From Cephaloticoccus capnophilus (GTDB taxonomy: Bacteria > Verrucomicrobiota > Verrucomicrobiia > Opitutales > Opitutaceae): a stretch of DNA of 64,000 nt. Below the pieces are notes generated by a model. The model saw only the letters and a list, made by a program, of their open reading frames with translations. It was not told the DNA's origin and did no database searches. Made by a program: the position numbers and the translations under genes. This document shows positions 24,943 to 33,218 of this stretch, one piece after another. How positions within the stretch are numbered: position 1 is the first letter of the stretch; each line of letters opens with the position of its first letter. The stretch covers positions 1 to 64,000 of the forward strand of contig NZ_LSZP01000009.1 in NCBI RefSeq assembly GCF_001580045.1. Direction: 5' to 3'.

Positions 24943-26739
24943 ATGAAGTTTTGGTCCCAGTTTTTCATTCCCACTCTCAAGGAAAGCCCGGCGGATGCCG
25001 AAATCGCGTCGCACAAGCTGCTCGTCCGCGCGGGGCTCGTGCGCAAGCTCGGTGCCGGGCTTTACACGTATATGCCGCTCGGACAGCGCGTGATGCGTAA
25101 GCTCACTGAGATTTGCCGCGAGGAGATGGATCGGGCAGGGGCGATCGAGTTGTGGATGCCGCACTTGCATCCCGCAGAGAGTTGGGAGGCTGGGCCGCGC
25201 TGGGCGGCGGGCCGCGAAATCATGTTTCGTGTCGATAGCGCGGGTGAGGGGGCCGCTGCGAAATTGCCGCGTGAGCCGGAACTCGTCCTCGGGCCGACGC
25301 ACGAGGAGATCATCACCCCGCTCGTCAAAAACGAGATTACGAGCTACCGCGATTTGCCGAAAAATTTTTATCAAATCGCCACCAAGTTTCGGAACGAAAT
25401 ACGGCCACGCTATGGCCTGATGCGTGGCCGCGAGTTTGTGATGATGGACGCTTACTCCTTCGACGCGGACGAGGCAGGCGCGGCTCAAAGCTACGAGGCG
25501 ATGAAGCGTGGGTATGAGGCGTTTTTTAAGCGCATCGGGATGCACGCGATTGCGGTCGAGGCCGATACGGGGGTGATGGGCGGGAGCTTTTCGCACGAGT
25601 TCATGGCTCCGGCGGAAATCGGCGACGATGACATCATTTACTGCGAGGCGAGCGGCTACGCGGCCAATCGCGAGAAGGCGACGAGTGCGCTGGTGCCCGC
25701 CGATTTGGCGGACGCTGCGCCAGTAGGCGAAGTCGAGAAGTTCGCGACGCCGGGAGCTACGACGATCGCCGCGCTAGAGGCTGCGCCCTACGGCGTGCCT
25801 GCTTCGGCGCAATTTAAGACGCTCGTCTATGTCGGCGACGGGCAGCCCTTCGTCGTTATTCTGCGCGGCTGCGATGAGTTGGAAGAGGCCAAACTCGGCG
25901 CGCTCGGCTTCACGCTGGTGCGGCCCGCCACGCCGGAGGAGATCGAGCCGATCATGGGCGCGAAACCTGGGAGCCTCGGCGCAGTTAAGGGCCGTATCCA
26001 GAAACCGGATGCGCTGGCGGGGATCTTTGCCGACCACGCCATTCGCTTAATTGGCAACGGCACGACGGGGGCGAATGAAGACGGCTACCACTTGCGCAAT
26101 GTGAATGTCGGGCGCGACCTCGCAGTGACGCGCTTTGGCGACTTCCGCCGCGTGCACGAGGGCGAGCCGTGTCCGCGATCCGGACAGCCGCTCAAGAGCC
26201 GCCGCGGGATTGAGGTCGGCCACATATTCGTCCTCGGGACAAAATACTCGGAACGATTTGGTGCCGTTTACACCGATGCCGAAAAGCAGACACACCCGAT
26301 GGTCATGGGCTCTTACGGCATCGGCATCGGTCGAGTGATGCAGGCGCTCATCGAGCAAGACCACGACGGCGACGGCATTCGCTGGCCTTGGGCAGTCGCG
26401 CCGTTCCAAGTGCTTGTCACCTTGCTTGACCCGAAGGACGAGGCGGCGGCGGCAGTGGCTAAAACGCTGGCCGAGGCCGCCGAGCGTGCCGGAGCCGATG
26501 TGCTCGTAGACGACCGCGACGAGCGACCAGGCGTGAAGTTTAAAGATGCGGACTTAATTGGGATTCCGCTGCGGCTGACGGTTGGCGGGCGCGGCTTGAA
26601 GGAAGGCGTTGTGGAGTTGAAGTGGCGCAGCGCCGTCGCGAATCAGGGCTCGACCGAAGCGCGCAAAATCCCGCTTGCTGAGGCCGAAGCGGTAATCGCT
26701 GCCGAGGTTTCGGCGGCAGCCGCAGTGGCAGCAGACTGA
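24943..26739 (+). CDS. proS: Prolyl-tRNA synthetase, bacterial type with editing domain
   Basis: Charges tRNA-Pro. A 598-residue class II synthetase: motif 1 around ICREEMDRAGAIELWMP, motif 2 with FRNEIRPRYGLMRGREFVMMDAYSF, an inserted YbaK-like editing domain (about 235-400, with DGYHLRNVNVGRDL), motif 3 in YGIGIGRVMQALIEQ, and a C-terminal anticodon-binding domain (PFQVLVTLLDP...). The ATG at 24943 gives the normal N-terminus (KFWSQFFIPTLKE). Confidence 0.95.
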   Translation: MKFWSQFFIPTLKESPADAEIASHKLLVRAGLVRKLGAGLYTYMPLGQRVMRKLTEICREEMDRAGAIELWMPHLHPAESWEAGPRWAAGREIMFRVDSAGEGAAAKLPREPELVLGPTHEEIITPLVKNEITSYRDLPKNFYQIATKFRNEIRPRYGLMRGREFVMMDAYSFDADEAGAAQSYEAMKRGYEAFFKRIGMHAIAVEADTGVMGGSFSHEFMAPAEIGDDDIIYCEASGYAANREKATSALVPADLADAAPVGEVEKFATPGATTIAALEAAPYGVPASAQFKTLVYVGDGQPFVVILRGCDELEEAKLGALGFTLVRPATPEEIEPIMGAKPGSLGAVKGRIQKPDALAGIFADHAIRLIGNGTTGANEDGYHLRNVNVGRDLAVTRFGDFRRVHEGEPCPRSGQPLKSRRGIEVGHIFVLGTKYSERFGAVYTDAEKQTHPMVMGSYGIGIGRVMQALIEQDHDGDGIRWPWAVAPFQVLVTLLDPKDEAAAAVAKTLAEAAERAGADVLVDDRDERPGVKFKDADLIGIPLRLTVGGRGLKEGVVELKWRSAVANQGSTEARKIPLAEAEAVIAAEVSAAAAVAAD

Positions 26740-26755
26740 AGCCAAGTTGTATGTG

Positions 26756-27082
26756 ATGACTGTCATCGTGGAGACTTCCCCCGTGACTCATCCCGAGAGC
26801 GATACGCTCACGGAGAGGGCGCCTGCACGCCGCTGGCTGGTCGTCGTCCTAAACGACCCAGTCAACCTCATGTCCTATGTCGTGATGGTGTTTCGCAAGG
26901 TGTTCGGCTTCGACGAAACGGCCGCGCGTAAACACATGCTCGAAGTCCACGAACAGGGCCGCTCGGTGCTGTGGAGCGGCCCGCGCGAGCAGGCGGAGGC
27001 TTACGCTTACACGCTGCAACAATGGCAACTCACGGCAGTGCTCGAGAGCGAGGAGGGCGACGATGGCTATGCGAGTGATTGA
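26756..27082 (+). CDS. clpS: ATP-dependent Clp protease adaptor ClpS
   Basis: Delivers N-degron substrates to ClpAP. A 108-residue protein with a disordered N-terminus and the ClpS core: VVVLNDPVNLMSYVVMVFRK, HMLEVHEQGRSVLWSGPREQ and AEAYAYTLQQWQL. The Asn-Asp pair and Met40-region residues lining the N-degron pocket are in place. No clpA in the window. It overlaps the next gene by 20 bases, so the two are probably co-translated. Confidence 0.9.
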   Translation: MTVIVETSPVTHPESDTLTERAPARRWLVVVLNDPVNLMSYVVMVFRKVFGFDETAARKHMLEVHEQGRSVLWSGPREQAEAYAYTLQQWQLTAVLESEEGDDGYASD

Positions 27083-27524
27083 AGTGCGCTTGAGCCTGGA
27101 GGTCGTCGTTCCGCTGCTTGAGGTCGTGACCGAAGCGGCAGAGCTGCTGTGCGAGGAGCCTTCGTCGGCAGTGCACTTAGCGAGCTTGCCTGATGATTTG
27201 CGCGAGGTTTGGCGCGCGGATTTGGTCGGCTCGCAGAAGAGCGACATCCACCAACTCCTCGGGCTATTTGGCGAAAAGTTTTTTGAAGAAGGGCTCGTGT
27301 ATCTGGATGAGCAGAATGCAGAGCCTGTGCTGCGCGCTTGCGCAGCCGTGCGACTCCAACTGCACCGACGGCAGCTTCACGGGCTCAGCGAGGACGAGCT
27401 AGAATCCGGCGAGATTGAAGTCGCCAACCTCACCGAGCCCCTTCGCCGCGCATTCGTGGCGTATCTGTTTTTGGCGACGCTACAGGAGTTGATTTTGAGT
27501 CACCTGAATCCGATCGGCGAGTAG
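27063..27524 (+). CDS. Small protein coupled to ClpS (DUF2017-like)
   Basis: A 153-residue, mostly helical, Leu/Glu-rich protein with no membrane segment. It overlaps clpS by 20 bases. In other bacteria, mainly actinobacteria, a DUF2017 protein follows clpS; length, helicity and position agree, but the match is by context and general look rather than a clear motif. A role in ClpS-dependent proteolysis is inference. Confidence 0.55.
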   Translation: MAMRVIEVRLSLEVVVPLLEVVTEAAELLCEEPSSAVHLASLPDDLREVWRADLVGSQKSDIHQLLGLFGEKFFEEGLVYLDEQNAEPVLRACAAVRLQLHRRQLHGLSEDELESGEIEVANLTEPLRRAFVAYLFLATLQELILSHLNPIGE

Positions 27525-27647
27525 GAGGGGACGGCATGCCCATTTTGTGGGAGTGAGTTGAAAAAGAGTGGCACGGGTAGGCAGGCGACGAGTTCACCGA
27601 AGCCGGCAGACGCGGAGAATAAAGCGCCGCCAACCTTGACGCAGTGA

Positions 27648-27855
27648 GGGCGCCTCCTAGCCTCCGAGATCGACACCCTGTGGTGTGCGAGGTGCTTTCA
27701 TTAAACAGCTCTTTGCCTTAAGAACCAACGGGAGCCAAGACCGCCGCGGAAGCTGCTAGGCCGTAAACCGGAAAGCAAACGCTGCGGGGGAGGTGCCCAC
27801 CTAAACTTAAAAGGACGAGAGCCTTTGGGCACACGGCACCGGCGGGGTGTCACTT
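27648..27855 (+). ncRNA. Structured RNA candidate, possibly 6S RNA
   Basis: Between the clpS operon and the next gene lie about 370 bases with no credible ORF but much pairing potential. A rod can form from GACACCC (27672-27678) with GGGTGTC (27845-27851), GGTGC (27691-27695) with GCACC (27836-27840) and GCTCT (27708-27712) with AGAGC (27818-27822). The stretch CCCTGTGGTGTGCG near the 5' side resembles the 5' part of 6S RNAs, and the length is close to 180-200 nt. An alternative 10-bp helix (27648-27657 with 27789-27798) would compete. Assignment as 6S is tentative; SRP RNA, tmRNA and RNase P RNA signatures were not seen. Confidence 0.45.
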
Positions 27856-27897
27856 CTTTCGCCTAACCACTATCCCGTTACATTATTTTTCCACTGA

Positions 27898-28245
27898 ATG
27901 AGCGCTGCCGAACTCCATAGCCTGCACATCCTCCACGTTTTCGCCGTATTCGTCCTCATCGGAACAACGTTTTTCGCCTGTGCTGGGCCTGCCGAGACGC
28001 GCAAACGGGTGCTGATGTGGAGCGGTATCGCGAGCTTGGTCGTCTTGCTCACCGGCTTTCGGCTTTGGCAAGGGCTTTACGGAATGGCCGGTATGTGGGC
28101 CGTGGTGAAGCTAGTCTGCTGGCTGGGGCTTTCGGCCTTTGGCGGCGTGGCCTACCGGCGGCGCGAAAAAGCGAAACTCTGGCTCAGACTTACGCTCGTG
28201 TTTGCCGCGATCGCTCTCGTGATGGTTTACCTAAAACCGTTCTGA
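27898..28245 (+). CDS. Small integral membrane protein
   Basis: A 115-residue protein with four hydrophobic segments: LHVFAVFVLIGTTFFACA; IASLVVLLTGFRL; MWAVVKLVCWLGLSAFGG; and LTLVFAAIALVMVYL. A His near the start of the first helix and the general layout recall small haem- or quinone-associated membrane proteins, but no family is recognised. It lies 37 bases upstream of the DNA polymerase gene on the same strand. Confidence 0.65.
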   Translation: MSAAELHSLHILHVFAVFVLIGTTFFACAGPAETRKRVLMWSGIASLVVLLTGFRLWQGLYGMAGMWAVVKLVCWLGLSAFGGVAYRRREKAKLWLRLTLVFAAIALVMVYLKPF

Positions 28246-28282
28246 GCCCGCTAAACCAAAATCCCGCGCAATCCTCCCCACC

Positions 28283-30535
28283 ATGAGTAAAGGCCCACTC
28301 TGCGGACTTTGGATAGACGAACAGGGAAGGGCGCATACAGCCCGCGTAGGCGAGGGTGGGGCTCGGATAACAGCAGTTGAGGACTTCCTCCCTTTTGCGT
28401 GGCTGCAGTCTGCGCCGCTTAAGGAGTGTCCTTCTGAAGTCGAGATTGAGGCGCTAAAAGGCGGGGGCGTCTTTCAATTTCTCGCGCACGGGGGCGCGGG
28501 TACTCTCGCCACTTTCCAAGACTTCCTCAAAACCGTGCGCGAGGCGTCGGGCGGCTTCGCGAGCAGTCTCGATGTCCTAAAACCTTGGGAGAACCAATTC
28601 CTCCTCCAAAACCGCGAGCGACTGTTTTCCGAGATGCGCTTTAGCGAAGTCCGCCGCTGCCAACTCGACATCGAAACTAGCTCGGCGGACGGCTCGTTTA
28701 GCGATGCGCGCAAGCCCAAGGATCGCGTATTGGCGATTGGCCTACGCTGTGGTGGCGAAACCCGGCTCCTGATCCTCGCCGAGGAAAACGACGCGGCGGA
28801 AAAAGCGCTTTTGGAAGAGTTTAACGCGGTGCTCGCCGTGCTCGATCCTGACATCATCGAAGGGCACAACCTCTTTAAGTTCGACCTAGACTTCCTGAAA
28901 CTGCGCAGCCAACGGCACAAAGTGCCCTGTGCATGGGGCCGCTTTGGCCAAGAGGCACGGTTTCGCTCTAGCCGCCTAAAAGTCGCCGAGCGCTGGGTCG
29001 ATTTCCCGCGCTGCGACCTGCCTGGCCGCGCTATCATCGACACCTACTTGCTCGTCCAACTCTACGACATCACAACGCGCGAACTCAGTTCTTACGGGTT
29101 AAAGGCAGCCGCAGTTTATTTCGGCATTACTTCGGAGGGTGGCGCCGAGCGCACGTATATCGAAGGCAGCAAAATCGCCGCCTGCTACCGCGAAGATCGC
29201 GACCGCTTTTGCGCTTACCTCGCGGATGATCTGCGCGAAACCGAAGGCTTGGCGAACGTGTTGTTACCTACCTACTTCGAGCAAGCACGCGTCTTCCCGA
29301 TTACGCTCCAAGATGCCGCACTGCGCGGTAACTCGACCAAGGTCGATCTCCTCTTTCTCGAAGAGTATTACCACGCCCGGCAAAGCTGCTCGCTGCCCAG
29401 CGAGGTCGAGCAATTCGAGGGCGGCTACACACGCAGCTTCCGCGAGGGCGTATTTAAAAACGTCCTCCATTTCGACGTCGCCTCCCTCTACCCGAGCCTG
29501 CTCCTCAATCTCGGGCGGGCACCGCACCGCGACACACTCGGCGTCTTCATCCCGCTGCTCACTCGCCTCCGCGAGTATCGCCTAAAATATAAAGCCCTCG
29601 CCCGCACTGCGGAGACGGAAGCGCTCCGCGCCGAATACACTGCGCGGCAGAGTGCCTTCAAAATCCTCATCAATTCTTTTTACGGCTACCTCGGTTTTGG
29701 CGGCGCGCGTTTTGGCGATGGTGCCCTCGCGGCTGAAGTTACGCGCCAAGGCCGTGAACTCCTCCAGCACCTGCTGGATAGTTTCGAGTCACTGGGCTGC
29801 ACCTTGCTCGAAGCCGATACGGATGGCATTTACCTCGTTGCGCCCAGCGAAGCCGACTTTGCCCAACCCGAAACCTTACTTGCCAAAGTCGCGGGAGGGC
29901 TCCCGGCAGGAATCGAGCTCGAGTACGACGGCCGCTACGCCGCCATGTTTTGCTACAAGGCCAAGAACTACGCGCTCTACGATGGCCAAAAAGTCACCCT
30001 GCGCGGCAGTGCGCTGCGTTCGCGCGGGATTGAGCCTTTTCTTAAGAAACTCTCCGACCATCTCATTCGTTACCTACTGGGCGCGGAGACGCGCCGCACC
30101 GAGGACTTACTTGCCGAGTATCGTGCGAAAATCGCTGCGGGCACGCTTCCTGTAACCGAGCTGGCGAAAGGAGAAACGCTCCGGCAAAATCCCGAAGCTT
30201 ACGAAAAGTTCATCGCCGAAGGCGGGAAACCTCGCCGCGCTTCGGCCGAAGTCTCGTTGCGCATGGCCCCGCGCCCACGGATGGGCGAGCGCGTTAGTTA
30301 CTACATTAGCCCCAAGCAAAAAGGGCAAACGAGCACTTGGGCGCGCGCCCGTGCACTGGCCGAGTTCGACCCGCAAACGGATCCCTACGACGCGAAGTTT
30401 TACCTCGACAAACTCAGCGACTGGCAAGACCGCTATGCCGCCTTCCTCGACTCGGCAGAGTTAGAAAAAGTCGAACAAATAGGGCCCGCCGGAGCAGGGA
30501 ACTCTCCCGACGGGCAAGCTGAATTGGCTTTCTAA
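28283..30535 (+). CDS. Family B DNA polymerase with 3'-5' exonuclease
   Basis: A 750-residue DNA polymerase. Exonuclease motifs are DIETSS (Exo I), GHNLFKFDLDFL (Exo II) and YLADDLRET (Exo III). Polymerase motifs are DVASLYPSL (A), KILINSFYGYLGF (B) and EADTDGIYL (C, with both catalytic Asp). The usual KKRY-like motif appears as KAKNYALYDG. All catalytic acids are present, so it should be active in proofreading and synthesis. It is closest in layout to PolII/archaeal-type PolB; a repair or damage-tolerance role is inferred. It ends with a Gly/Pro-rich tail and converges on rpe. Confidence 0.9.
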   Translation: MSKGPLCGLWIDEQGRAHTARVGEGGARITAVEDFLPFAWLQSAPLKECPSEVEIEALKGGGVFQFLAHGGAGTLATFQDFLKTVREASGGFASSLDVLKPWENQFLLQNRERLFSEMRFSEVRRCQLDIETSSADGSFSDARKPKDRVLAIGLRCGGETRLLILAEENDAAEKALLEEFNAVLAVLDPDIIEGHNLFKFDLDFLKLRSQRHKVPCAWGRFGQEARFRSSRLKVAERWVDFPRCDLPGRAIIDTYLLVQLYDITTRELSSYGLKAAAVYFGITSEGGAERTYIEGSKIAACYREDRDRFCAYLADDLRETEGLANVLLPTYFEQARVFPITLQDAALRGNSTKVDLLFLEEYYHARQSCSLPSEVEQFEGGYTRSFREGVFKNVLHFDVASLYPSLLLNLGRAPHRDTLGVFIPLLTRLREYRLKYKALARTAETEALRAEYTARQSAFKILINSFYGYLGFGGARFGDGALAAEVTRQGRELLQHLLDSFESLGCTLLEADTDGIYLVAPSEADFAQPETLLAKVAGGLPAGIELEYDGRYAAMFCYKAKNYALYDGQKVTLRGSALRSRGIEPFLKKLSDHLIRYLLGAETRRTEDLLAEYRAKIAAGTLPVTELAKGETLRQNPEAYEKFIAEGGKPRRASAEVSLRMAPRPRMGERVSYYISPKQKGQTSTWARARALAEFDPQTDPYDAKFYLDKLSDWQDRYAAFLDSAELEKVEQIGPAGAGNSPDGQAELAF

Positions 30536-30578
30536 ACGCGCACACCCTGCCAGCTCCCTGCGGGCGTTTTCCAAACGC

Positions 30579-31340
30579 TCACAGGCTCTCGACGCTTCGG
30601 GCGAAGGCGGCGAGGTCGGGCGCTTTGAAGAAGGCGGTGCCGGCCACAAAGGTGTCGGCCCCAGCGGCGCGGCAGGCGCTAGCCTCGCTCAGCCCAATCC
30701 CTCCATCGACTTCGAGCCGCCACTGCCAGCCGTTTTCGCGTCGCCAGCCGTCGAGGGTTTTTAGCTTTTCGAGCATCGCGGGGCGAAAGGATTGGCCGCC
30801 AAACCCGGGTTGCACAGTCATCACGAGGACGAGGTCAACGTCGGCCAGCAGGTGGCGGACAGCTTCGGCGGGCGTGTCGGGGTTGAGGACGATGCCACAT
30901 TGGCAGCCGAGGGAGCGGATTTCGGCCAGTGCGCTGGCGTGGTCGTAGTCGGGCTCGATGTGAATGGAAATCAGATCGGCTCCGGCTGCGGCGAAGGCTT
31001 TTAGGTAACGCTGCGGCTCGGAGAGCATCAGGTGCGTGTCGAAGAAAGTCTTCGACTCATTCACTTGCAGCTCGCTCGTTGGCGAGGTGTGGGAGCGCGC
31101 GTTTTCTTTTTCGGCGCGGCGGAGCGCGGCGAGAGTTTCGGGGCCGAAGCTCAAGTTGGGGACGAAGTGGCCGTCCATGATGTCGAGGTGCAGCCAGTGT
31201 AGGCCGACTGCGGCGACTTGAGCCGCACTTGCGGCGAGCCCGGCGTGGTCGCCCGCGAGGAGCGAGGGCGCGAGAATTGAGGGCAGTGGGGGCGGTTTCG
31301 CCCCGGTGCCGTGAGGAGAAAGTAGAGCGGGCATGTCCAT
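30579..31340 (-). CDS. rpe: Ribulose-phosphate 3-epimerase
   Basis: Interconverts ribulose-5-phosphate and xylulose-5-phosphate in the pentose phosphate pathway. TIM-barrel motifs: LPSILAPSLLAGD, LHLDIMDGHFVPNLSFGP (metal His and catalytic Asp), DTHLMLSEP, VMTVQPGFGGQSF and EVDGGIG. About 20 residues (ARSHTSPTSELQVNESK region) are inserted before DTHLM relative to usual Rpe. Start uncertain: GTG at 31394 or TTG at 31397 overlap the lptE stop; the ATG at 31340 still leaves a short extension before the barrel. Last gene of the minus-strand rpmF-to-rpe run. Confidence 0.92.
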   Translation of the reverse strand: MDMPALLSPHGTGAKPPPLPSILAPSLLAGDHAGLAASAAQVAAVGLHWLHLDIMDGHFVPNLSFGPETLAALRRAEKENARSHTSPTSELQVNESKTFFDTHLMLSEPQRYLKAFAAAGADLISIHIEPDYDHASALAEIRSLGCQCGIVLNPDTPAEAVRHLLADVDLVLVMTVQPGFGGQSFRPAMLEKLKTLDGWRRENGWQWRLEVDGGIGLSEASACRAAGADTFVAGTAFFKAPDLAAFARSVESL

Positions 31341-31390
31341 CGTGGCGTTCGCGGGTTTTGCGAGTGCAGCCGTGGACGGTTTCCGCTTCG

Positions 31391-31942
31391 TCACCAAGTG
31401 TCGAGAACAGCGTGGATGGCTTTGTCGGCGAGGTCTTGGGCAAGGAGCGGCAGGATCTGATACTCGGCTTGCTGCTGACCGCCGTCGGCAAAGATATCTC
31501 GGCGAATCTCAATCGGGCGTGCGCTGAAATAGGGCTTGCCCGTGCCGGGCTCTGCGCCTTCGCGCAGCGTCATTTCGGCGATCAGGACGACGGTGAATTT
31601 TCGCGCGAGGCCGGTATCGTCCGGGTCGGCAGTGGCGGTGTCGCGGCGGTAGTTGCGAATGGTGATCTCCAGCACTGCACCAGCGGCGGTGGGCGTGGCC
31701 GCGAGCGTGACGCGGCCATCGCGTGAGAAGCGTTCTCGCACTGCGCCGGTCAGGACGGCATCGGCTTGCGGGATGAGGGCGCGCATTTTTACAGGCGCGA
31801 CGTAGAGCGTGGAGAAGGCGAGTGGGGCGCTTTGCGGAGTCCCGAGTTGGTAGCCGCAGCCAGTGAGAAAGAGCCCGCCGAATGCAAAAACCGCGCTTAA
31901 TAGAGTGAGCGGAAAAAGGCGGGACGAAGAGGAGCGCGGCAT
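31391..31942 (-). CDS. lptE: LPS-assembly lipoprotein LptE-like
   Basis: A 183-residue lipoprotein with lipobox LTGC (Cys29) followed by GYQLG, the hallmark of LptE/RlpB. Then come LYVAPVKMRALIPQ, VLEITIRNYRRDT and a late helix. LptE plugs the LptD outer-membrane translocon that inserts lipopolysaccharide. It sits between bamD-like and rpe genes on the same strand. lptD is not in the window. Confidence 0.82.
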   Translation of the reverse strand: MPRSSSSRLFPLTLLSAVFAFGGLFLTGCGYQLGTPQSAPLAFSTLYVAPVKMRALIPQADAVLTGAVRERFSRDGRVTLAATPTAAGAVLEITIRNYRRDTATADPDDTGLARKFTVVLIAEMTLREGAEPGTGKPYFSARPIEIRRDIFADGGQQQAEYQILPLLAQDLADKAIHAVLDTW

Positions 31943-32016
31943 GGGTTTAGGAAAACGAGGGATGGGGAGCGGCGCGTGTGACTTGTGACGCGGCGGGCGC
32001 GTGAGGGCGCGTTTTT

Positions 32017-33093
32017 TTAGAAAAACAGGAAGCGTTTTTTCCGTTTCGCCCGAGCGGGTGCGGCGTCGTCAGCGGGTTGGTGTTTGGCGGCGGCGGCTTC
32101 GACTTTGACCAGTTGGGCGCGGGCGCGCTCGGCGATTTCGGAGTCGGGGTAAGTCGTAATGGCTTCGTTATAGAATACGCGGGCAGCGGTGTAGTTGTCG
32201 CGTTTCTTGAAATAGAAATCGCCCATCTTGACTTTGCTTTCGGCAAGGACGGTGCGCATTTCGTCCAAGCCTTCTTCGGCGCGGGCTACGCCCGGGTCGC
32301 CGGGGAAGAGGATTAGGAAGTCCTCAAAGTAGGTGGCGGCTTCTTGAGTAGAGGCTTGGTCGTACTCGGGGCCGTCGACGAGGCTGGCGTGGGCTTCGGC
32401 GAGCCGGAGGTAGGCATCGGGGCCGAGCGGGCTGTCGGGATAATTGTTAATCATCCGGTCGTAGGCGTCGATGGCCTCTAGCTCGTTACCGAGGTGTTGG
32501 TGGCCGCGACCGATGGCCATCATGGAGAGCGGCGCGTAGTCGCTGTAGGGGGCTTCCCAAACGACAACTTCAAATTGTTGGACGCCTTTGGTGCGGTCTT
32601 TGAAGCCGGGGATGAGGCCCCACCAGCGGTTGCGCGCGCCTTCAAGCATCGAGCTGGCGATCTGGTATTGGCGACCGACGATTTCGTTAAAGCGGTCGGT
32701 GTTGGGGTAGCGGGCGATGAGCTGCGAGTAGGCGTCGAAGGCCTTGTTGTATTGGTGCCGCTTGAGGTAAAGGTCGGCACTGCGGTAGAGGGCTTCGGGG
32801 GTGTAAATGGAGGTCGGGTAGCGTTTGACGACTCTGCGGTAGCGTTTGACGGCGGCACCGTTGTTGCCGCGTTCCTCGGCGGCGCGGGCGCGGTTCATGA
32901 GCGCGAGTGCGCTTTTGCGGTCGTCGAGTGATGAGAGGCCCACGGGCGTACCGCTCTCACTGCTCCAGCCGCTAGCAGGATCCCAAGTTACGTCGACAGC
33001 GCGGGCGGCGGGCGCGAGGAGCGAGAGAGCGATCAGGGCGGCGGTGGAGAGCAGGCCACGGAGTGCGACGGCGCGATTTTTTAGGAAGGCCAT
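32017..33093 (-). CDS. bamD: Outer-membrane assembly TPR protein (BamD-like)
   Basis: A 358-residue protein with a signal peptide (LLSTAALIALSLLAPAARA) and five or so TPR-like repeats (GNNGAAVKRYRRVVKRYPTS; YNKAFDAYSQLIARYPNT; YFEDFLILFPGDPGVARAEE). The C-terminus is basic (RAKRKKRFLFF). BamD is normally a lipoprotein, but no Cys follows this signal peptide, so it would be released by signal peptidase I, unusual for the family. The neighbouring lptE supports an envelope-assembly role. A different periplasmic TPR protein is possible. Confidence 0.72.
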   Translation of the reverse strand: MAFLKNRAVALRGLLSTAALIALSLLAPAARAVDVTWDPASGWSSESGTPVGLSSLDDRKSALALMNRARAAEERGNNGAAVKRYRRVVKRYPTSIYTPEALYRSADLYLKRHQYNKAFDAYSQLIARYPNTDRFNEIVGRQYQIASSMLEGARNRWWGLIPGFKDRTKGVQQFEVVVWEAPYSDYAPLSMMAIGRGHQHLGNELEAIDAYDRMINNYPDSPLGPDAYLRLAEAHASLVDGPEYDQASTQEAATYFEDFLILFPGDPGVARAEEGLDEMRTVLAESKVKMGDFYFKKRDNYTAARVFYNEAITTYPDSEIAERARAQLVKVEAAAAKHQPADDAAPARAKRKKRFLFF

Positions 33094-33218
33094 GATTGGG
33101 AAAACAGACGTAGAGGGAAAAGTGGGAAGGTGGGAGGCCGATCGTGCACAGGGAGCGGAGCGGCGGACTCGGGATTCGGGCGCACTAGGGACTTTGCCGA
33201 AGGGCGCCGGAAACAGGA

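Noticed and set aside
27430-27633. Minus-strand ORF between clpS region and the RNA candidate
   Set aside because: Overlaps the end of the ClpS-partner gene and has no coding character.
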